A stretch of 62,196 nucleotides of DNA from Lachnospiraceae bacterium (GTDB taxonomy: Bacteria > Bacillota > Clostridia > Lachnospirales > Lachnospiraceae), in NCBI GenBank assembly GCA_017552715.1, contig JAFZOW010000018.1, forward strand, positions 1 through 62,196, read 5' to 3'. Below are positions 18,565-25,871 of the stretch, in pieces (within the stretch, counting starts at the first letter, position 1; each line of letters opens with the position of its first letter). The notes under the pieces were generated by a model that saw nothing but the letters and a program-made list of their open reading frames with translations, did no database searches and had not been told where the DNA came from. The position numbers and the translations under genes were made by a program.

Positions 18565-19079
18565 TACTGGTGACCGGCGGTGCGGCCAGCGGGAAATCCG
18601 AGTTCGCGGAGAGAGTGCTGTTATCGCTTGGGAAGGATCATAAAAAAACATATCTGGCGACCATGCAGCGCGGATCGGATGCGGCGGAGCAGAGGATCAG
18701 GAGGCATCAGGCGCTGCGGGAAGGGAAGGACTTTGAACTGCTGGAAAGCCCGCGCAATATCGTCTCCGTACGTGATCGCTGCGGGGAGGCCGTGCTCCTG
18801 GAGTGTGTAACGAATCTGCTTGCCAATGAGCAGTTCGGAGAGGTCTATGATGAGCACCCGGCGGAACGGATACGTGAAGATATCCGCGCCCTGCATGAGC
18901 GCTGCCGTTTTCTGGTAGCGGTGACAGGTGAAGTGTTTTCCGATGGGATCATGTACGAGACGTATACGGAAAACTACCGCCGCGAACTGGGGAAGCTTAA
19001 CTGTATGCTGGCAGAGGATGCCGATGCTGTGGCGGAGGTATGCTGCGGCATAGGGCAATGGATCAAGGGGGGAATATGA
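18558..19079 (+). CDS. cobU: Adenosylcobinamide kinase/guanylyltransferase
   Basis: The 173-residue protein is the usual CobU length. It has a P-loop GGAASGKS at 7-14 and RIRRHQALRE, holding the His that is guanylylated in CobU. It ends with ...EVCCGIGQWIK, the typical CobU tail. The enzyme phosphorylates adenosylcobinamide and converts it to GDP-cobinamide. The segment that is normally NEVGxGxVP reads TGEVFSDGIMYE here, so one conserved loop has diverged; that loop is instead conserved in the short CobU-like protein two genes downstream. The start overlaps the cobT end by 7 bases and the end overlaps cobS (ATGA). Confidence 0.9.
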   Translation: MLILVTGGAASGKSEFAERVLLSLGKDHKKTYLATMQRGSDAAEQRIRRHQALREGKDFELLESPRNIVSVRDRCGEAVLLECVTNLLANEQFGEVYDEHPAERIREDIRALHERCRFLVAVTGEVFSDGIMYETYTENYRRELGKLNCMLAEDADAVAEVCCGIGQWIKGGI

Positions 19080-19852
19080 TCTTTCGGGCTATCCTGTTAG
19101 CGCTGTCTACCTACAGCCGGCTGCCGATGCCGATGCTGAAACTGAAAGGCGGAGAGGAGCGGCTGGTCCTGCCCTGTCTTCCGCTTGTTGGCGCAGTACT
19201 TGGCGCAGCGGAACTCTTGCTCTATCTTGCGTGTCGTGCGCTCGCCCTGCCGGATGCCGCCCTTGTCTTGCTCTTAAGCGCGCTCCCGCTGCTCTTTACC
19301 GGAGGGATCCATACCGACGGATTGATCGATACGGAGGATGCGAGGAATTCTTTTCGCTCACGGGAGGATAAGATCCGTATCCTGAAGGATCCCCATGTGG
19401 GTGCTTTCGGGGTGCTGCGGCTGCTGCTTTTCTTTATGCTCCTGTGGGCAGGGCTCTTTATCCTGCTGAAGAAGCCGATGCCTGTCGCTGTGATATGTGT
19501 CTATCTGCCCGGAAGCTTTGTGTTCTCCCGAAGTCTCTGTGCCCTGCTATCCCTTCTGCTTCCTTCCGCAAAGGAAAGCGGTATGCTCTATCAGCTGAAA
19601 AAGGGCGGCCGGGGCCCGGCGTTCCTGCCCGGAGCTGTTCTGACGGGGCTTCTTGTTCTGTACATTTTTACGGATATAAAAAGCGGAGTGCTTTATGCTT
19701 TGCTTCAGGCGATTCTTCTGTTATATTATATTCATATGACAAAAAAAGAATTCGGCGGCGATAGCGGCGATACGGCCGGCTGGCTGATCTGCATGTCGGA
19801 ATGGACGGCTGTGGCAGCCCTGTCTCTGGCGACTTTGTGGGGAGGGCTGTGA
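19076..19852 (+). CDS. cobS: Adenosylcobinamide-GDP ribazoletransferase (cobalamin synthase)
   Basis: The protein has 258 residues from the ATG at 19076, which overlaps the cobU stop (ATGA); this start gives the standard N-terminus MIFRAILLALSTYSRLPMP. GGIHTDGLIDTEDA near residue 80 matches the conserved acidic metal-binding motif of CobS. KDPHVGAFGVLRLLLFF is another family block. Several membrane helices follow, since CobS is an integral membrane enzyme. It joins GDP-cobinamide with alpha-ribazole (phosphate) in the last ring-external step. Its stop shares one base with the next start (TGATG). Confidence 0.95.
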   Translation: MIFRAILLALSTYSRLPMPMLKLKGGEERLVLPCLPLVGAVLGAAELLLYLACRALALPDAALVLLLSALPLLFTGGIHTDGLIDTEDARNSFRSREDKIRILKDPHVGAFGVLRLLLFFMLLWAGLFILLKKPMPVAVICVYLPGSFVFSRSLCALLSLLLPSAKESGMLYQLKKGGRGPAFLPGAVLTGLLVLYIFTDIKSGVLYALLQAILLLYYIHMTKKEFGGDSGDTAGWLICMSEWTAVAALSLATLWGGL

Positions 19853-20181
19853 TGAAGCTTTATTTCGGCGGAGCCTGGCAGGGAAAGGAAACACTGGTCA
19901 GGAAAACCCACGGGCCGGAGGCAAAGATCCTTCCCGCGTATCATCTGCGTGTGCGTGAACAGCTCCGGGAAGGCCAGGATCCCGTAAAGGAGCTGGAAAG
20001 GCTTGTGAAAGAGGAGCCGGAGCTGATATTGATCTGCGATGAGGTGGGATGCGGGATCGTACCGGCGGAGGCGGAAGAAGAGCGTTACCGCGAGGCGGTA
20101 GGAAGGACACTGTGCCGGGCCGCCGAGCTTTCCGATGAAGTGTTCCGCGTGCAGTGCGGTATAGGGATACGGATCAAATGA
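19852..20181 (+). CDS. Short CobU-like protein with degenerate P-loop
   Basis: This 109-residue protein resembles CobU in its ends but is much shorter. The N-terminus LYFGGAWQGKETL lines up with the CobU P-loop, but the Ser/Thr after the Lys is Glu, so ATP binding is doubtful. The C-terminal half keeps the canonical block CDEVGCGIVPAEAEEERYRE (62-81) and the tail QCGIGIRIK. The full-length CobU upstream shows the opposite pattern (good P-loop, altered EVGxG block). It could be a helper subunit, a remnant, or a separate corrinoid-nucleotide enzyme. It is coupled on both sides (TGATG with cobS, ATGA with cbiB), which argues it is expressed and kept. Confidence 0.78.
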   Translation: MKLYFGGAWQGKETLVRKTHGPEAKILPAYHLRVREQLREGQDPVKELERLVKEEPELILICDEVGCGIVPAEAEEERYREAVGRTLCRAAELSDEVFRVQCGIGIRIK

Positions 20182-21179
20182 AGGAAGCTGCGTGGCTGAT
20201 GGCTCCTTTGTTGGCCTTTCTGCTGGATCTGCTCTTCGGGGATCCGATCGGGCGCTGGCATCCGGTCTGTCTGATGGGGAAGCTGATCGCCATTCTGGAC
20301 AGGAAGCTGTACCGCAGGGAGGATGCGCCTGAAGTGCAGTTTCGAAAGGGGATCGTGCTGTGCCTTTGCGTACTGCTTGCCGTTACTCTGGCCGGGCTGC
20401 TGCTTTTTCTTCCTGTCCTTTACTTGGGGAAAGTCTACGCACTGATCGTGGGAACATTGCTGGCTGATAGCTGCCTGGCGGCCGGGGACCTGAAAAAGGA
20501 GAGCCTGGCCGTAACGAAGGCTCTTCGTGAAGGGGGGACGGATGCCGGCAGGAAAGCTGTTTCGCGTATAGTCGGCAGGGATACGCAGCGGCTTGATGAA
20601 GAAGGAGTGCTGCGTGCAGCGGTAGAGACCGTTGCGGAGAGCACCACGGATGGTGAACTTGCACCTTTGTTTTATCTGCTTCTTTTGGGACCGCTGTGTG
20701 CTCTTCTCTACAAAGCGATCAATACCATGGATTCCATGCTGGGATATAAGAACGAGCGATACCTGTATTTCGGGAGAGCGGCGGCGAGGCTGGACGATGC
20801 CGCCAATTTCCTGCCTTCCCGTATCGCGGCCCTGCTCTCGATCGTGGCGGCCCTGTTCATGAAAGATATGAGCGCATCGGAAGCATTCAGGATATGGAAG
20901 AGGGACAGACGCAAACATGAGAGCCCCAATTCGGCACAAACGGAAAGTGCCTTTGCCGGAGCATTGGGGCTTAAGCTGGCCGGACCGGCTTATTATTTCG
21001 GAAAGCGTAAGGAAAAGGAATGGATCGGAGATGCGCGGAAAGCCATAGATTGTGAAGATGTGGCAAGAGCTGACCGGCTGATGATGGCTGCGTCCTTTCT
21101 GGGTCTGCTTTTCGGGCTGCTGCTGCGAGGCGTGCTGCTTTTTGTGTTCGTCAGTCTGTTTTCGGGGAGTGCATCGTGA
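20178..21179 (+). CDS. cbiB: Adenosylcobinamide-phosphate synthase (CbiB)
   Basis: The protein has 333 residues from the ATG at 20178, which overlaps the preceding stop (ATGA). Family blocks are LLFGDPIGRWHPVCLMGK near the start, VAESTTDGELAPLFY, KAINTMDSMLGYKNERY, ARLDDAANFLPSRI and HESPNSAQTESAFAGALGLKLAG. It is an integral membrane enzyme that couples aminopropanol phosphate to cobyric acid, giving (adenosyl)cobinamide phosphate. The adjacent CobD-like decarboxylase would supply the aminopropanol phosphate. The length and motifs appear complete. Confidence 0.95.
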   Translation: MKEAAWLMAPLLAFLLDLLFGDPIGRWHPVCLMGKLIAILDRKLYRREDAPEVQFRKGIVLCLCVLLAVTLAGLLLFLPVLYLGKVYALIVGTLLADSCLAAGDLKKESLAVTKALREGGTDAGRKAVSRIVGRDTQRLDEEGVLRAAVETVAESTTDGELAPLFYLLLLGPLCALLYKAINTMDSMLGYKNERYLYFGRAAARLDDAANFLPSRIAALLSIVAALFMKDMSASEAFRIWKRDRRKHESPNSAQTESAFAGALGLKLAGPAYYFGKRKEKEWIGDARKAIDCEDVARADRLMMAASFLGLLFGLLLRGVLLFVFVSLFSGSAS

Positions 21180-22207
21180 TGCGGCACGGAGGAGAAAGCT
21201 TCGGGAAAAACATACGTCTGGACTTTTCCGTGAACTGTAACCCGCTGGGGCTTCCTGAGGGAGTGCGCCGTGTACTCGGGGAGAATATCGAAGCTTTCTC
21301 CTCTTATCCCGATATGGATTCCGCAGACTTAAAAGAGGCGCTGGCGCGAAAGGAAGGGATCGCCGCTTCGCAGCTGGTCTTGGGGAACGGGGCCTCGGAG
21401 CTGATCATGGCGCTGGCCCGGGTTTTCTCCGGCAAAAGAGTGCTCCTGCAGTGCCCGATCTTCAGCGGCTATGAAAGAGCCTTCCGGGCAGCCGGTTGTG
21501 AGCTGTCTTTTGCGTCCGGCGGTGAAAACTTTACAATCTGTAAAGAGAGTTTTGATCGGATCGAAAAGGAGAAACCCGAGCTCTTTGTGCTCTGCAGCCC
21601 TTCCAATCCGGCCGGTACACAGCCCTCGGCCGAAGATACGGAACGGCTTGCGGAAAGCTTAAAGCGGGCAGGATGCGTTCTCCTTTCGGATGAAGTGTTT
21701 CTCGATTTTGTCCCGGAGGGAAAAAGCCTTGCCGTTTTTTTTGACAAGGGAGGAAGGCTTATCGTCCTGCGGGCGTTTACGAAGAGCTATGCCATGGCAG
21801 GACTCCGCCTGGGATACGCCCTGTGTTCCGATACTGCTATGGCTGAAAAGCTTAATGCGCAGCTCCCGGAATGGAACATCTCCGTTCCGGCCCAGCTGGC
21901 AGGGCTGCAGGCACTGGAGGAAGAACCGTACCTTGTTAGAAGTCTTGAGCTGATCGGAAAGGAAAGGGAATGGCTCAGTAAGGAGCTTGATGCTTTGGGG
22001 TTTTGCTGTACTCCCTCCTGTGCAAATTACATCCTCTTTAAAAGTGATAAGGAATTATCCGAGCCCCTGTTGGATAAGGGGATACTGATCCGGCGCTGCG
22101 ATAACTACCGCGGCCTTCCGGCAGAAGGCTATTACCGCGCGGCTGTCAGGACGCGGGAAGAGAATATGCAGCTGATCGAAGCATTGCGGGAGGTCATAAA
22201 TGGCTGA
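21179..22207 (+). CDS. cobD: Threonine-phosphate decarboxylase-like aminotransferase (CobD family)
   Basis: The protein has 342 residues from the ATG at 21179; a GTG one codon earlier (21176, overlapping the cbiB stop) is an alternative. It is a fold-type I PLP enzyme of the histidinol-phosphate aminotransferase/CobD group: the N-terminus MRHGGESFGKNIRLDFSVNCNPLGLP is characteristic of CobD, LCSPSNPAGTQP matches the NPTG region, and the PLP lysine lies in LRAFTKSYAMAGLRLGY. CobD makes (R)-1-amino-2-propanol phosphate from threonine phosphate for CbiB, encoded immediately upstream. The context makes this the best reading over a histidine-pathway enzyme. It overlaps the next gene by 8 bases. 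Confidence 0.9.
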   Translation: MRHGGESFGKNIRLDFSVNCNPLGLPEGVRRVLGENIEAFSSYPDMDSADLKEALARKEGIAASQLVLGNGASELIMALARVFSGKRVLLQCPIFSGYERAFRAAGCELSFASGGENFTICKESFDRIEKEKPELFVLCSPSNPAGTQPSAEDTERLAESLKRAGCVLLSDEVFLDFVPEGKSLAVFFDKGGRLIVLRAFTKSYAMAGLRLGYALCSDTAMAEKLNAQLPEWNISVPAQLAGLQALEEEPYLVRSLELIGKEREWLSKELDALGFCCTPSCANYILFKSDKELSEPLLDKGILIRRCDNYRGLPAEGYYRAAVRTREENMQLIEALREVING

Positions 22208-23042
22208 AAAGATCATGATACAGGGAACAATGTCCTCTGTGGGGAAGAGCCTTTTGACGACAGGGCTTTTGCGTGTCCTGAAACGACGGGGAAGAAAGGC
22301 AGCTCCCTTTAAATCCCAGAATATGTCGAGTATCGCACACACACTGGAGGGCGGCCTTCAGCTTTCCAGGGCGCAGGCCATACAGGCGGAAAGTGCGGGG
22401 ACGGAAGCTATGCCGGAGATGAACCCCATCCTTCTAAAGCCCTGCGGGGATATGCGCTCCGAGGTGATCGTGATGGGGAAGAGCCGCGGGGAAATGCCGG
22501 GGATGGAATATTTTGCACGTAAGAAGGAATACATTCCGACCATCATGGAAGCCTTTCACAGGCTGGAAGAAGCGTACGATACGATCGTTATCGAAGGGGC
22601 GGGGAGCCCGGCAGAGATCAATCTGAAGAAGGATGATATCGTCAACATGGGACTGGCGAAGCTGGTGGATGCACCGGTGCTGCTGGTGGCTGACATCAAT
22701 CCCGGCGGGGTCTTTGCTCAGATCTACGGAACGCTGGCTCTGTTGGAAGAGGAAGAACGGGCCAGGGTCAAGGGCATCATCATCAATAAATTCAGGGGAG
22801 ATATACGGATCCTGGAGCCCGGGATCAAACAGATCGAGGGACTGTGCGCTGTGCCGGTGCTTGGAGTACTCCCCTATATGAAGATAGATATCGAGGAGGA
22901 AGACAGTCTGAAGGACGCGCGTAACGTGAAAACGGAACGTTCGGCTGCGGACCGGACATATCGGGAGGAACAGTACGATGTCCTGGCAGATGCCATGGAG
23001 AAGGATCTGGATATGGAAACCATCATAAATATATTAAGGTAA
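22200..23042 (+). CDS. cbiP: Cobyric acid synthase-like protein lacking the glutaminase domain
   Basis: The 280-residue protein begins exactly like CobQ/CbiP: MIQGTMSSVGKSLLTTGL (P-loop), FKSQNMS, AQAIQAESAG, NPILLKP, EGAGSPAEINL, ADINPGGVFAQIYGT and INKFRGD, reaching VLGVLPYMKIDIEEEDSL. Normal CobQ/CbiP is about 490-510 residues, with a C-terminal class-I glutamine amidotransferase domain. Here that domain is absent: after a short linker the sequence goes straight to YREEQYDVLADAMEKDLDM, which resembles the extreme C-terminal tail of clostridial CobQ. This suggests an in-frame internal loss of about 200 codons. The protein may need free ammonia or a separate glutaminase, or may be non-functional. 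No trans-acting glutaminase gene is adjacent. Confidence 0.88.
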   Translation: MAEKIMIQGTMSSVGKSLLTTGLLRVLKRRGRKAAPFKSQNMSSIAHTLEGGLQLSRAQAIQAESAGTEAMPEMNPILLKPCGDMRSEVIVMGKSRGEMPGMEYFARKKEYIPTIMEAFHRLEEAYDTIVIEGAGSPAEINLKKDDIVNMGLAKLVDAPVLLVADINPGGVFAQIYGTLALLEEEERARVKGIIINKFRGDIRILEPGIKQIEGLCAVPVLGVLPYMKIDIEEEDSLKDARNVKTERSAADRTYREEQYDVLADAMEKDLDMETIINILR

Positions 23043-23054
23043 AGGAGGGGGCTT

Positions 23055-24179
23055 ATGAGATTACGACTGATACGGCACGGAGAAACGGAATACAATAAGG
23101 AGAAGCGCTACCAGGGACAGCTGGACATACCGCTTTCGCCGGAAGGGATAGAGGGGCTTCTTCCCGCGGGGAAGGCATGCATGCCGGAAAAAGTGTATAC
23201 CACGCATCTGTCCCGGGCGGCGCAGACCGCGCAGATCATCTTTCCCGGCGTGCCCCAGACCGTGGTGAAGGAACTGGCCGAGATGAACTTCGGTGAGTTT
23301 GAGGGTAAGAGCTACGCCCAGATGGAAGAGAACGCAGCCTACTGGGAATGGGTAGACAGCGGTGGGGAAAGCCGCATACCCGGCGGGGAGAGTCGTGATG
23401 AGTTCGTGAACCGCATCGCCGGGGCCCTGATCCGTCTTGTGGCTGAGGCGGAAAAGGCCGGTGAAAAAGAGCTGTGCATCGTGGCTCATGGCGGCACGGT
23501 GATGGCGGCACAGTATTACTTTGAAAAGGAGTTCCCCGGCTGCTATCACGAATGGCTTACCGAGAACGGCGGCGGCTACGAGATCGAATGCGGGACAGAA
23601 GGGGATACACTGCGCTGGCGGACGCTGAAGCGCATATCCTACGCGAAGGGCGCCTGCCGCACCCATCTGTATTTCGGGGAAGGCCGGGGTAAGAGCAGCA
23701 TATGCAGCGGTACGGCCCTGCGGGCTCTGGCTGCAGGACGGGAGGTTCATATCCTGAGATTCTGTAAAGCTGCCGGAAGCGGTGAGGATGAGATGCTTTC
23801 GAAGCTTGGAGCCAAGCTGTATTACGGAGAGGATACGGCGGTCATGCCCAGCGCTCTGGATGAGCAGGGGAAAAAGAAGGTACGCAAACACCAGAATGAA
23901 CAGCTCTGGCAGATCATGGATGAGCTTCGGAATAATAAGACGGAACTCGGAAGGATGCTGATCCTGGACGAAGCCTGCGCAGCCGTTGAGTACGGTCTGC
24001 TGGATGAAGCCTTCCTGAAAAAAGCGGTGTTATGGCGGCCGGCCCGGCTGGAGCTGATGTTGAGCGGAAGAAATCCTTCGCCCTGGATGAAGGATGCGGC
24101 GGATTACCTGACGGAGCTGAACTGCCTGCGGCATCCTTATGAAGAAGGTATCGACGGGCGTAAGGGTATTGAGTGGTAA
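23055..24179 (+). CDS. Fusion of CobC-like histidine phosphatase and CobA/BtuR corrinoid adenosyltransferase
   Basis: The 374-residue protein starts behind an excellent AAAGGAGGGG site. Residues 1-190 are a histidine phosphatase: RHGET at 7-11, SRAAQTA and AHGG with His145, as in alpha-ribazole phosphatase CobC. Residues ~197-374 are a CobA/BtuR-type ATP:corrinoid adenosyltransferase: P-loop GEGRGKSS at 208-215, ILDEACAAVEYGLL, SGRNPSPWM, and the usual end HPYEEGIDGRKGIEW. The two activities are normally on separate proteins. Here one chain would dephosphorylate alpha-ribazole phosphate (or cobalamin phosphate) and add the adenosyl ligand. It is the last gene of the cobalamin operon; no clear terminator follows. 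Confidence 0.9.
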   Translation: MRLRLIRHGETEYNKEKRYQGQLDIPLSPEGIEGLLPAGKACMPEKVYTTHLSRAAQTAQIIFPGVPQTVVKELAEMNFGEFEGKSYAQMEENAAYWEWVDSGGESRIPGGESRDEFVNRIAGALIRLVAEAEKAGEKELCIVAHGGTVMAAQYYFEKEFPGCYHEWLTENGGGYEIECGTEGDTLRWRTLKRISYAKGACRTHLYFGEGRGKSSICSGTALRALAAGREVHILRFCKAAGSGEDEMLSKLGAKLYYGEDTAVMPSALDEQGKKKVRKHQNEQLWQIMDELRNNKTELGRMLILDEACAAVEYGLLDEAFLKKAVLWRPARLELMLSGRNPSPWMKDAADYLTELNCLRHPYEEGIDGRKGIEW

Positions 24180-24196
24180 TAGAATTCGTGGTTTTT

Positions 24197-24421
24197 GCCG
24201 TGTCAGATATGTTCGCACTCGGACACTGCTCGCGCCACAGGATCTTCCCCCTGCCTGAACGATCGCACGCTTCCCCACGTTCGTGGGGCCCCTTCCGTGC
24301 TCCAGGCATCGGGCCCCTCCTCGTGGCTCGCTCGTAGCGGACGCTAAGCTCGTGCTTATTGCACTCGCTAAGTGCCGACGGCTCGATACGGTCCTCGTCG
24401 CGAATCATATCGTGACACGGC
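24197..24421 (+). repeat. 225-bp noncoding element with imperfect terminal inverted repeats
   Basis: This lies in the ~350-bp gap after the cobalamin operon. The left end GCCGTGTCAGATATG (24197-24211) is mirrored by the right end CATATCGTGACACGGC (24406-24421), identical apart from one inserted base. Inside are further palindromes, for example CCCCACG-TT-CGTGGGG and a GCACTCGCTAAGTGC-type hairpin. There is no convincing start or ribosome site on either strand. It has the look of a MITE or other dispersed structured repeat; only one copy is in this window. Orientation is arbitrary. Confidence 0.6.
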
Positions 24422-24474
24422 ACTATCCACGGAAAGGGGCATTATGACATGAGGTCCGGCTCAGGGGCTTGTTC

Positions 24475-24503
24475 TTGACAGATATTGAAATAAGGGCTAC
24501 AAT
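24475..24503 (+). promoter_or_regulatory. Sigma-A promoter of the zinc-type ABC operon
   Basis: A perfect TTGACA (24475-24480), a 17-base spacer and TACAAT (24498-24503) precede the small membrane protein gene by 23 bases. No clear Zur-like palindrome was found near it by eye. Confidence 0.75.
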
Positions 24504-24526
24504 TTGCCGGATTGAGGTAAAAGGGT

Positions 24527-24826
24527 ATGTTCAGAGGAAGAGAGAAAAAGATCGCGCTGTTCCTGGGCCTTACGGCTCTTTTTGCGCTGCTGCTTTCCTC
24601 CTTCCTGATCACGCTGGAGAACCATCATCACTGCCACGGAGAGGATTGCCCGATCTGCGCCTGCATCCAGCAGTGCAGGGACAATCTGCGGCAGCTGGGG
24701 GATACACTCCTGCCTTCCGTAGTCTGTTTTGTATTGTTTACGGCGGTGCTTTCCGCCGCTTTCTCCGATACGGCGCCTGTCCTGCAGGACAGCCTTGTCA
24801 GCCGTAAGGTACGCATGGACAATTGA
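24527..24826 (+). CDS. Small membrane protein with His/Cys metal-binding-like cluster
   Basis: This 99-residue protein has a hydrophobic helix at about residues 9-28, then the cluster HHHCHGEDCPICACIQQC, then a second hydrophobic segment around residues 60-80. The dense His/Cys set suggests binding of zinc or another soft metal at the outer face or within the membrane. It is the first gene behind a strong promoter, followed by a metal-binding lipoprotein, ATPase and permease of the Znu/Mnt class. A role in metal capture, sensing or handing-over is inferred from that context only. I do not know an assigned function for the family. Confidence 0.75.
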   Translation: MFRGREKKIALFLGLTALFALLLSSFLITLENHHHCHGEDCPICACIQQCRDNLRQLGDTLLPSVVCFVLFTAVLSAAFSDTAPVLQDSLVSRKVRMDN

Positions 24827-24879
24827 AGTCCTTCGATAAACTGTCGCTTTAATATCATTTTATCGGAGGTAACTATATA

Positions 24880-25869
24880 ATGAAAAAAAGGATCATAGTG
24901 TTTCTGGCTGCCCTTCTGGCCATGGCAGCTCTCTGCGGCTGCGGTGCCGATAAGGTTTCCGCATCGGATGCGCAGAAGATCAGCATCGTCACCACCATAT
25001 TTCCCGAATACGACTGGGTAAAGAACATACTGGGAGAGAATCCCGCGGAGGCGGAGCTCAGCCTGCTTCTGGATAACGGCGTGGATCTGCACAGCTATCA
25101 GCCTACGGCGGAGGATATCTTAAAGATCTCCACCTGCGACCTCTTTATCTATGTGGGCGGTGAGTCCGACGGATGGGTAGAGGATGCCCTGCAGGAAGCT
25201 ACCAATAAGGATATGGTGGTGATCGACCTGCTGGATGAGCTGGGGAATGCCGTGAAGGAAGAGGAACTGGTGGAAGGCATGGAAGGCGAGGAAGAAGAGG
25301 AAGAGGAAGAAGGCGAAGAAGAGTAAGGGCCGGAGTACGATGAACATGTATGGCTTTCCCTGAAAAATGCAAAGATCCTCTGTGCTTCCATTGAAAAAGC
25401 CCTGGAAAAGATCGACGGGGCAAATGCGGCTGCTTATAAGAGCAATCTGGATACCTATGCGGAAAAGCTGGATGCGCTGGATAAGGAATACGCTGCTGCG
25501 GTTGCTGCCGGAAGTAAGGACACGGTGCTCTTCGGTGACCGTTTCCCCTTCCGTTATATGGTGGATGATTACGGCCTGAAGTATTATGCGGCCTTTGTGG
25601 GCTGTTCGGCGGAAAGTGAGGCCAGCTTCGAGACCATCACCTTCCTTTCCGGAAAGGTGGACGAGCTCTCCTTAGGCAGCGTACTGACCATTGAAAGCTC
25701 CGACGGACGCATCGCGCAGACCATCGTGGAGAACAGTAAGGCAGGCAGCGCAAAGATCCTTAAGATGGATTCGCTGCAGTCCACTACGGCGAAGGATGTG
25801 GAAGCAGGCGCCAGCTACCTGGGAGCGATGGAAAAGAACCTGGAAGTATTAAAGGAGGCATTGAAGTAG
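24880..25869 (+). pseudogene. znuA: Zinc/manganese ABC transporter binding lipoprotein (ZnuA-like), interrupted by in-frame stop
   Basis: A lipoprotein signal (lipobox LCGC) is followed by a cluster-9 metal-binding-protein sequence: IVTTIFPEYDWVKNIL, VDLHSYQPT with a likely ligand His, and YVGGESDGWVEDAL. A long acidic run ends in a TAA at 25324-25326, and the same frame continues directly with GPEYDEHVWLSLKNA (second ligand region), DRFPFRYMVDDYGLKYY and AFVGCSAESEASFE up to 25869. The reading frame is therefore intact except for one stop codon, probably a GAA or similar codon changed to TAA in a low-complexity Glu tract. It may be a true nonsense mutation, an assembly error or a read-through site. 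Without read-through the protein would lose over half its fold. Confidence 0.85.
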
Positions 25870-25871
25870 AT

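Noticed and set aside
23914-24423. Minus-strand frame covering the 225-bp inverted-repeat element
   Set aside because: Its start lies beside the terminal repeat, has no ribosome site, and the frame runs into the antisense of the CobC-CobA gene.
24880-25869. Frameshift in the ZnuA-like gene
   Set aside because: The frame is the same before and after the TAA, so this is a single in-frame stop rather than an insertion or deletion.
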